Assembly: GCA_963971535.1 (NCBI GenBank)
Contig: OZ020587.1
Span: forward strand, 157,478,488-157,542,487
DNA: 64,000 nucleotides
Reading direction: 5' to 3'
Origin: Notolepis coatsorum
Lineage: Eukaryota > Chordata > Actinopteri > Aulopiformes > Paralepididae
Part shown: positions 12,311-20,523 of the stretch, piece by piece
Position numbering within the stretch: position 1 is the first letter of the stretch
Layout: every line of letters begins with the position of its first letter
Notes under the pieces: generated by a model
The model's database searches: none
What the model was told of the DNA's origin: nothing
The model's input: the letters and a program-made list of their open reading frames with translations, nothing else
Program-made: the position numbers and the translations under genes

Positions 12311-12943
12311 TATGTTAGTTAGACGGTATCTATTCTTTGATTGGAAAACAAAGGAGACAGCTGGTGGGCCCCAGGGGACGGCCCCTCTTTTTCAAATACT
12401 CTGTGAAGGCTCGCGATTGGGTGGAAATCCTATGCGTGAGGTCACTTGGTGACGTCACGCCCAGGGTTTCTGGCTCAGGGATAAAATGGGGTGTGGTGAC
12501 TGTGGGGACAGACTGAAAACGGAACAACACAGGACCACACCCACCTTTTCACACGGAGGACGGCGCGAGCAGAGGAGAACAAGCTTTTGGAAGGAGAACA
12601 GAATCCTCTTTGTTATCAACAGAGAACAAAGACAACTCAACAATTACCATTCTTTAATCTACTTTTTTAGTCTGGTCTGGATCACAGACGGCATAGTGTC
12701 TAGTGATCCGACTATAGCATTCATTATTTTAATTGAACCAGAACCATTGTGATTACACTTTTAACTTTGAATTAAACAGATGCTGGTACAACTTCTCCTT
12801 CATTTCTCCTTCTTAGCTGCCGTCGAACAAGACCAGAGTTATGGTCTTTTGAAAGTACCAGGGTTTTTAGGACGGGCAATTCACAACGCAGAGTATTGGT
12901 TCTGATGTCATCAGAACAGAACATAGACCCTAGGTGACTTCAA
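12311..12943 (+). repeat. 3' LTR copy
   Basis: This is the direct repeat of 1-644, lacking a 10-bp duplication found near 270-280 of the 5' copy. Homology with the 5' copy ends at 12943, where flanking DNA begins. The TG at 12313 corresponds to the TG at 5. No polypurine tract precedes it, because the SINE and its target duplication sit at this junction. Confidence 0.8.
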
Positions 12944-12959
12944 TCTGAAGCACAATATT

Positions 12960-13200
12960 ATCGGAAGCACAATGCCTTTGAATCGTCCTTTTACTTACAT
13001 TAACATTTACATTGAGTCAGCTATAGCTGACACTTTTATTCAAAGTGACTTACGGTACATAGTGAACAACAAGTCAGCAGGAAGGGTACAACTCTGGCAG
13101 ATAAGGGTCAGTGGTGATGTTCATCAAATCAGGGTTCCCACAGACATTGCAAAATGAAATTCAAGGACTTTCAAAAGTTTCAAGTACTTTTCCAAGCACT
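12960..13200 (+). repeat. Fish interspersed repeat fragment
   Basis: The stretch around 12996-13060 (TTTTATTCAAAGTGACTTAC) resembles a very common teleost repeat that usually reads TTTTATCCAAAGCGACTTAC. The part around 13125-13195 resembles another dispersed fish repeat. Both are short, degenerate pieces. Confidence 0.5.
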
Positions 13201-13528
13201 ATTTTTCATTTTAAAAGGGCATTTAAAAGGATCCAATTCACTTTTAAATGCGTTTTTTTTTTTTTTTTTTTTGGAAAATAATCGGATCCAATATGTATGG
13301 CTTTCCGACAATTAGTTACACTTTAGATAAAAAAAATGCAATTTCTTGATTCAGAACAATTTGATCATGGATGAACAAAACTTTCAATGCGGAATGGTTG
13401 ATTTGAATTCCAAGGACGTTTAAAACACCTTGTTAAAAAAAAGTCAAGGAATTCCAGGGAGAGAGAGATGCAGAGGATCACACGACAACGACCCCTCTCT
13501 TGCCAGCCTGACTCCCATGTAGTGTAGT

Positions 13529-13529
<1 letters not shown>

Positions 13530-13602
<73 letters not shown>
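13530..13602 (+). repeat. (GA)n microsatellite
   Basis: About 36 uninterrupted GA dinucleotides, followed by a purine-rich, imperfect continuation to about 13640. Purine/pyrimidine strand asymmetry allows triplex formation. Confidence 0.98.
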
Positions 13603-13608
<6 letters not shown>

Positions 13609-13639
13609 AGGAAGAGAGATGGAAAGAGATGAAGGGTGA

Positions 13640-14454
13640 AAGAAACCAGTGGTGGTTTTCAATGTATGTGATGGATAGATTAGGGGGAGATGACCGCATC
13701 TAAAGGGGCCCGGGTCAGAGAGGTCGAAATGTGCATGGTGACGGTGGTGGCGGTTTGAACGGTGGAGGAAGCGGTCTAGTGGCTGGCAGTCAGTGGGAGC
13801 AGCACACTGCCAGCGAGCGGGGTGTTGACATTCCGATCTAGAACACAACAAGATAACGGCGGGGCACAGGAGACAGGGAGCAGAGCGATGGAGGTTTTGA
13901 CAGTAATGAAATGTTTTGATGTGTGTAAAGGTTAAAGCTGTTGTCATGGCAGCGGCACATGACAACCAGAAGAGGGGCGGGCCGTCGTTGCTATGGCGAG
14001 AATATAGAAAAGCAAGCTCCTTCCGGGTGTAAGCCAGACCAAGACGACTAAGGGCAGACTACAATCTGACTAGGACTGAGATCACACAGAAGAGACTCCC
14101 TCCTCTCATCACAGAGATAGGGGGGGGGGGGGGGGGGGGGGGGGAAGGAGGCCACATCATCATTAGCTTCGGCTAACACAAGGAGGGTTCTGGCTAACGA
14201 CCAGGCCTGACCACTATTGGACTGAATAGCAGAAGGACGATAGACTGAACACACCAAAAGACCATTAGAATAGATCTTACAAGGACAATACGAATTGGTT
14301 CCGAATTGGTTCCCATTTGATTATGAGGTCTCTGTTTATGAAAATAAACGCTTCTCCTTGTAAGGTATTACGCTGTGTCGAGTGTCGAATTCTTACGAAG
14401 GTGGAGGATTGCACTAACGGGAGAGATAAGGATTGTACAGCCAGTATATGAGAC
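13640..14454. other. Unassigned, low complexity up to assembly gap
   Basis: No coding signal or recognised repeat apart from a 25-base G run at 14120-14144. The sequence is interrupted by the assembly gap. Confidence 0.5.
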
Positions 14455-14654
14455 NNNNNNNNNNNNNNNNNNNNNNNNNNNNNNNNNNNNNNNNNNNNNN
14501 NNNNNNNNNNNNNNNNNNNNNNNNNNNNNNNNNNNNNNNNNNNNNNNNNNNNNNNNNNNNNNNNNNNNNNNNNNNNNNNNNNNNNNNNNNNNNNNNNNNN
14601 NNNNNNNNNNNNNNNNNNNNNNNNNNNNNNNNNNNNNNNNNNNNNNNNNNNNNN
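14455..14654. other. Assembly gap (200 N)
   Basis: Exactly 200 N bases, which is a placeholder length and not a measured gap size. Any reading frame drawn across it is artificial. Confidence 1.
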
Positions 14655-14917
14655 TGTACAGAGTTGTAGTATTAATATGTACAGTGTCACAGGTATAGAG
14701 ACACTATGGTAGTAAGTCGTACTGGCCAGCAGTGTAACTAGTAAGAGTAGGTAAGGGATGATATAGATATAGTATCTACAGATATGTAAAAAGGATTATA
14801 TGCATATGTACAGACAGATGTGTATATATATATATGGTAAGAATAAATATATACAGATATGTAAAAAGGATTATATGCATATGTACAGACAGATGTGTAT
14901 ATATATATCTGGTAAGA

Positions 14918-14979
<62 letters not shown>

Positions 14980-15265
14980 GGTTTATACAGCATTATTGTA
15001 CATGCTACCACACAGAGTTATATGGGTTATATGCAGGTGCACAAGTAGGTATATAGAAGGATTATATGCAGGTATATTCAGACAGATATGGATATATATA
15101 TGCAGTCAATCGAAATATATATGTATATACGATATATACAGCACAATTGTACATGTTATCATACAGTATACACTACAGAAAGAGAGAGAGATAGTATGCA
15201 GAGCTATATGGGTAGATATATAGTATGAGGTAGGTAGTTGTGATTATTATGATTACAGTGTAGGG
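14655..15265 (-). mobile_element. LINE 3' region, reverse orientation
   Basis: The reverse complement of this segment matches 40690-41240 closely, including the block around GACACTATGGTAGTAAGTC and the motif AGTAAGAGTAGGTAAGGG. In the right-hand copy the sequence continues into a LINE-type 3' end (CTGTATGATGACAATACA near 41395), so this is a LINE 3' untranslated region on the minus strand. It contains two copies of a ~75-bp unit (14777-14925) and a (TA)n run at 14924-14978. Homology resumes at 15550-15612, so the LINE tail at 15266-15549 was inserted into it. Confidence 0.7.
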
Positions 15266-15549
<284 letters not shown>

Positions 15550-15682
15550 GTAGACAGTGAAAGCAGTAAAGGTAGGTATAAATTGAGTATAGGCAACAGA
15601 GTTCAGAGTTCAAAGCCATCATGTTTAGATGGCTTTCATGTTTCTTGACAAACCGCCACATTCGATACCAAAAGATAACATA

Positions 15683-16075
15683 GGGCGGCACGGTGGTGTA
15701 GTGGTTAACACTGTCGCCTCACACACAGCTATAGAAGGTCCTGGGTTCGATTCCCGCTTGGGGACCAGGTTGCCTTGTTGCCAGTTACCCAGGTAGGGGT
15801 ATCTCCCGGGCCTTTCTGTGTGGAGTTTGCATGCCCCCCCTTTTGCTCGCAAGGGTTCCCCCCCCCCCCCCCCCCCCCCCCCCCCGGGCGCGGCCGCAGC
15901 CCCTATCTGATCCCGGCTGCCCTTAGGGGGGGAAGGACGACGGGATGGGAAGTGCAGAGAACATTTCATTCAGTGACTCAGTGCGTGTGTGTGCGTGTGT
16001 TCCTGTGGGTCGCACATCGCATGTGTGTGTGTTAAAATCTGCATGACAAATAAAGACTTCTCCTTCTCATTGATA
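15683..16075 (+). mobile_element. tRNA-headed SINE-like repeat
   Basis: The head GGGCGGCACGGTGGTGTAG and the B box GGGTTCGATTCCC form a tRNA-like pol III promoter. The body contains GTGTGGAGTTTGCATG, a hallmark of a widespread teleost repeat. It includes a 28-base C run at 15858-15885 and ends with AAATAAAGACTTCTCCTTC. It differs in its body from the SINE at 11811. Confidence 0.75.
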
Positions 16076-16167
16076 GCCTTGTTGAGGTATGACTGCAAAG
16101 GTAATAATACGCTCTCTTTCAGTCACCAAAACAAAACCCGCCCAAAAAAGTAGACCGAAGCCAAAGG

Positions 16168-16228
16168 GCAAAAAAAGAAGAAGAAAAAGAAGAAGAAGAA
16201 GAAGAAGAAGAAGAAGAAGAAGAAGAGG
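16168..16228 (+). repeat. (AAG)n microsatellite
   Basis: About 20 units of AAG/AGA, preceded by imperfect A-rich purine sequence. Any lysine/arginine-rich frame through it is a by-product of the repeat. Confidence 0.95.
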
Positions 16229-16490
16229 AGAATTAGTAGCCTACGCCATAGCCGAGAAATTAATCGTGTCCCTCTCTGAAGATGAACGGTGTCCCAGGTT
16301 ATTAATGAGTACATAATAACGGCCCATGCGGGGAAGTTGTGCGTGTCCTGGTGATGAATGTGACGGAGCCGGTCGAGGAGCGTGTTGACTAATGGCCCGG
16401 TGTCCCGGGACGTGATCCCTGTCCTCTGGGGGCCACAGCCGCCGCCGTCTGCGTCTCACATCACGCCAACACCCCGTGTGTCCACTCTAG

Positions 16491-16945
16491 GTACTGCTGC
16501 TCGCTAAAGACCCAGTCAGTGATCCACTATAACGCAGGGGTTCTCAAACTTTTTCATACCGCGGCCCCCATTTTATTTAGGATATTTTTTTTGGGGAACC
16601 CACATTTTAATGTATCGCGTAATTTCAGACGTGGAATTAAGGAATATCAAAATAAAAGCACACGTTGTTGAACTTGATTGTGCATATTTATTAGAAAATG
16701 CAATTACAGCACTATGTTATCGATACACATTTATAAAACGAGGCATATTTTAGCCAAAATATTTTGGCAGAACATTACATTTTTATTTATTTTTAATAAA
16801 TTATTTTTTACTTGCCAATGCCCTATAGGTACGCTGCTCTCTAAAGACCCAGTCAGTGATCCACTACAGGTACGCTGCTTGCTAAAGACCCAGTCAGTGA
16901 TCCACTACAGGTACGCTACTCGCTAAAGACCCAGTCAGTGATCCA
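16491..16945 (+). repeat. 41-bp minisatellite split by a hAT MITE fragment
   Basis: Units of about 41 bp share the core CTAAAGACCCAGTCAGTGAT. One unit lies at 16491-16534 and three at 16828-16945. Between them, at 16535-16827, is a hAT MITE starting CAGGGGTTCTCAAACTTTTT that also occurs at 45435. The right end of the MITE here lacks a clean inverted terminus, so it is truncated or decayed. Confidence 0.8.
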
Positions 16946-17063
16946 CATATGAACCAATGGGTAACTCCACCACAATACAATATTTTTTTTTGAATTTTCT
17001 TTTTGAAAGATAATAGGGGAAAAAATCAAGTGGACATGTTTTTATTCTTTAGTTGAATGATTC

Positions 17064-17580
17064 AGCTTAGGCGAGTCAATCTATGAAAAAAAAGCACTTA
17101 ACCCAAAAAAAATTTATACAAAAGGTTTTTCGATGGATTCCGAAAGTATTGGGCGTGCTAAATAACATACTAAAAGTCGACCAAAATCGACCCCCCCGAA
17201 AGCCGCCATCTCCAAGATGGCGTCCCAGATGGCGGTGGAGATATTAAAATGGCTATATCTCAAATTGAGAAAGGATTTCTCAACTGATTCTGGTACCTCT
17301 GGGCATGTTCACTAACATACTAAAAATCTAGGAAAATACACCTTCCAGAAAGGCTTAATTTTCAAGATGGCGTCCAAAATGGCGGCAGACCAAGCTTAAA
17401 ATGGCTATATATCTCAATAGAAAAAAATATATAACTATGATTTTTCACTTGATTCTGGTACCTCTAGACATGCTTGTGAACATACTAAAAATCTAGGAAA
17501 ATACACCTTCCGGAAAGGCATCATTTTCAAGATGGCGTCCAAACTGGCGCCCAGGAGCTTAAAATGACTATACAAATACA
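17064..17580 (+). repeat. Left inverted repeat of PIN/CXC element, tandem units
   Basis: Tandem units of about 150-165 bp, each with ATTCTGGTACCTCTRGRCATG-like, AACATACTAAAA and CAAGATGGCGTCC blocks, begin near 17064 (AGGCGAGTCAAT), 17246 and 17398; the fragment at 17561 is partial. The reverse complement of 39915-40577 carries the same units in the same order counted from the outer edge. The outermost unit of both arms has GGGCGTGCTAAATAAC, the second GGGCATG..CACTAAC, the third TAGACATGCTT or TAGACATACTT. This collinearity supports true terminal inverted repeats rather than chance copies. The large coding region begins 80 bp inside this arm. Confidence 0.75.
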
Positions 17581-17659
17581 AATAGCTTACTAAAAAAGGT
17601 GTTTGCACTCTCCAGCTCTCAAGCTAGCATAGTTGAAGCCTTCTTTTTGACCATTATAG

Positions 17660-19093
17660 TTGTTATATAAACAAAATGATGAGTGGTCATTCAAAGTCAA
17701 AGGTAGAATTGAATACTATAATAGTGATCTACATGCTGCAGACTGTGTGTATCATAATGCTTGTAGCACACATTTCCGGTGTGACCGTGATGTTCCCATG
17801 GAATTTCAGCCTGATTGTAATCCAAAGCGGAGAAAGTCTGGAAGGCCAAAGAATGAGGACCAAGAACAAGCCTTCTCAAAAATGTGTGCTTACTTTGAAA
17901 CGAATGATGATGGACAGCTGACCGTTTCTGCACTTAGGTGTAAAATGCAAGAGTATTTGTCTAAGGCCGATTCCATCCCATATAGTAATCAATACCTAAA
18001 AACATTGCTGATGCAACGATATGCAAATAGCATATTTATTGCAGAAGGAGATGGCTTGGATTGTATTGTTACAATAAGAGAGAAAACATCAGACATACTC
18101 AGATCCTACTATAACAACACAAAACAAAACAGTGATGAAGAGTCTGAGAAGAGACACTTACTTGAAACAGCTGCAAAACTCATAAAAAGTGACATAATGA
18201 CTAATGTTCCACCTGTTAATGAGTACCCGACTACAGAGACACTAAAACTACAGAATGCCCTTGATTATATTCCACAATCACTCCACATTGTGTTAAAAGC
18301 TTTGTTTGTCGGTAAAGAGACAGAGCAGAAAATTGCTAGTATTGGCCACACAATCATACAGGCAGTCCGACCACGAGCTGTCCTTGCCCCTTTGCAAATT
18401 GGCCTAGCAGTGCAAATGCACCACTTAAACCGGTCTCGGTTCATTGTAGATATGCTGAATAAGATGGGATTCTGCTCTTCCTATTCTGAACTGCAGAGGT
18501 TTGAAATGAATGCTGCAAATTGTACTGCACCAAACATGCTTGGTAAGGATATTGATGTGTTGAACACGACCGTCTTATTTGTTGCAGACAATGTAGATCA
18601 TAATATTCTAACAATTGATGGGAAAGGGACATTTCATGGGATGGGCATGATAGCTGCCTTGACACCAGGACAGAAGACAGACCAAAGGATTCCGAGGTTC
18701 AGAATTAATGAACTGAATCTTGTGCAGAGGTCAAAAGTTGTGATAATAGATTATCACTTTGCCAAACACTTTTGCAGAGACACCACATTTAAAGAACTTC
18801 CAAGACTCGCAGAATGTAACAAGATGGTTGATCTGCTTTGGGAGTTATCGTTCAATTTCAAACAGCCTGCACCTGGTTGGCAGGGGATGATGCACATTAT
18901 TCATAAGGGAGATGAACATCCAGGGCAGTCTTCAGTGAGATACTTACCAATGATAGACATGTACTCCGGAGACAAAACATGCATTCTGTCAACACTGGAG
19001 TTCATTTGTGGTCTGGCATCCAAACACCACCTTGCCCCAGTAGTTACATTTGACCAACCCCTATATTGGAAAGCAGCAGAGATAATCCTAGAT
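17660..19093 (+). CDS. PIN/CXC protein, N-terminal part (interrupted by hAT)
   Basis: There are 478 open codons. A stop lies directly before 17660, and the bases before it (TTTTTGACCATTATAG) form a plausible 3' splice site, so this is probably the second coding exon; the first in-frame ATG is near 17797. Near the start, DLHAADCVYHNACSTHF has the spacing of a small C/H metal-binding motif. Later landmarks are LFVADNVDHN and GTFHGMGMIAAL (about 18577-18660) and VTFDQPLYWKAAEI (about 19045-19085). I do not recognise a named family for this half. The frame ends exactly at the 8-bp target duplication of the hAT insertion and resumes in phase at 20524. There are no internal stops, unlike almost every other coding remnant here, which suggests recent function. 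Confidence 0.75.
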
Positions 19094-20515
19094 CAGGGGT
19101 CTCAAACTCAATTTACCTGGGGGCCGCTGGAGGTAGAGTCTGGGTGAGGCTGGGCCGCATCAAATATTCCACAAAAAAAGGGTTTCAAGTATTCCAAAAA
19201 AAAGTACAACTGATCCAATCTTCTCAATCTTTAGCAATAACAATTCAGAACATGAACAGTTCTTCAGAACATGAACGGTTCTTCAGAACATAGGCTTCTC
19301 AGTGGTGTCAGTGGACTCATCCACAGCTATGGAAATGCACTGTGCATTTTTTTTATTCTATCACAACGCTGTTTATTCTGGTTGCTGTGCAATCTGAGGG
19401 GGTTTTGCTTTTGTTTGCCTTCAAACATGGTCTCCATTACTTCAGTCATACATTATTTTATTATGTATGCATCAGAGAGAGAGAATGGCTTCTTGCCACT
19501 GAGTGAGGACTTGGTATCTGTATGTCATAATATGTCCTGATTAATTGAAAATGGGGGACCCTGATGTAAACAAGACGAAAGTCTTTCTCTGGTCTGCATC
19601 CCCTTAACAATTGTGTGTATTGAGCTGTACTGTATTGTACCCATTCTGCAATCTGTTAATACAGTTTTCAATCAATCAATCAATCAATCAATACACGTCA
19701 ATTCTAGCCTCCGATCCCATGACGTCATTTATCTCCTGCGGAGTGAGGATTATAAAATGAACGTGTTTTAAAGTGTGATGCTGTTTGTCATTTTAACAGC
19801 AGATACACTTTCTTAAATTCCATTGTCCCCGACAGAGCGTGTGACGGGGAGCTCGGACGGGATGTGTTTTGCTTGGTGTTATTATAGCATTAGCTGAAAA
19901 GCTAGCGTTAGCTACGTTACATCAAATCAGATGATGTCCTTTCTCCAGGACCTGACACTCTGTCCGTCTATCAACAATAATGCACCCACGGTGAATCGTA
20001 TTTAAGTCAAGTAGCTAGTGACTAGCGTCAGCTGACTAACGTTATCAAATGTCAATGTGAAAACCTTGCGGGGAAGACGAGCTAGGTCAGCTAGCTTAGC
20101 TTGACAACGGTCCCGTGGCTAATCCAGCAATAATGGCTGCAATCCTGCAAGCAAAGTACAGCAAGTTCCAAGTGCCAAAGGATAAGAGTCTCTGAGGCGG
20201 AGTCTCAAAAGAGAATGTTGAATATTTATTTTGCATCGAAAATCACAACATTCGAACGTCACTACTAGCCAGAGTCTCTGCGACTGCTACAGACTGGGTA
20301 GCGAGTGCAACACCGTCTAATGTCCGTGCGGATCATTGGAGTAGGGTATATCTGCAGTGCCGCAGCCCCATAAAACGTCCAACTCTCGCGCAACGACTCA
20401 GCAAACAGTTGCGTGCGGGCCGCATTAACACTACACTTTGACGTCAAGTAGGGGGCCGCAAAATATCATCCCGTGGGCCGCAAATGGCCCGCGGGCCGTG
20501 AGTTTGAGACCCCTG
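19094..20515 (+). mobile_element. hAT-type MITE with 8-bp TSD, inserted in PIN/CXC gene
   Basis: The termini are inverted: CAGGGGTCTCAAACTC at the left and GAGTTTGAGACCCCTG at the right. The flanks carry a perfect 8-bp duplication, TCCTAGAT, at 19086-19093 and 20516-20523, as expected for hAT transposition. There is no transposase frame, so it is non-autonomous. A LINE tail with a short (AATC)n is nested inside at about 19512-19692. Removing the element and one duplication leaves the host reading frame intact. Confidence 0.95.
19512..19692 (+). mobile_element. LINE 3' tail nested in hAT MITE
   Basis: The same tail as at 15266-15549: GAAAATGGGGGACCC, ACAAGACGAAAGTC, TGTATTGAGCTGTACTG, then a short AATC repeat ending near 19692. 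It is a severely 5'-truncated LINE insertion that occurred after the hAT had landed. Confidence 0.9.
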
Positions 20516-20523
20516 TCCTAGAT

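Larger units (their letters stand above)
1..12943 (+). mobile_element. LTR-flanked retroelement, gag-like only (non-autonomous)
   Basis: Two direct copies of a sequence of about 640 bp bound this unit, at 1-644 and 12311-12942. They differ by only a few substitutions and a 10-bp duplication present in the 5' copy, so the insertion is young or the copies have been homogenised. The interior holds one gag-like coding block (6963-8166) and no reverse transcriptase, integrase or envelope of its own that I can recognise. The only RT-like sequence is a LINE fragment on the opposite strand at 3105-3587. The architecture therefore resembles a large non-autonomous LTR element or a heavily reduced endogenous retrovirus. 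Because the first copy starts at the first base of the window, the LTR may extend further upstream; the outer flank and its target duplication cannot be seen. Confidence 0.75.

Noticed and set aside
14277-14698. Frames crossing 14455-14654
   Set aside because: They run through 200 undefined bases and have no meaning.
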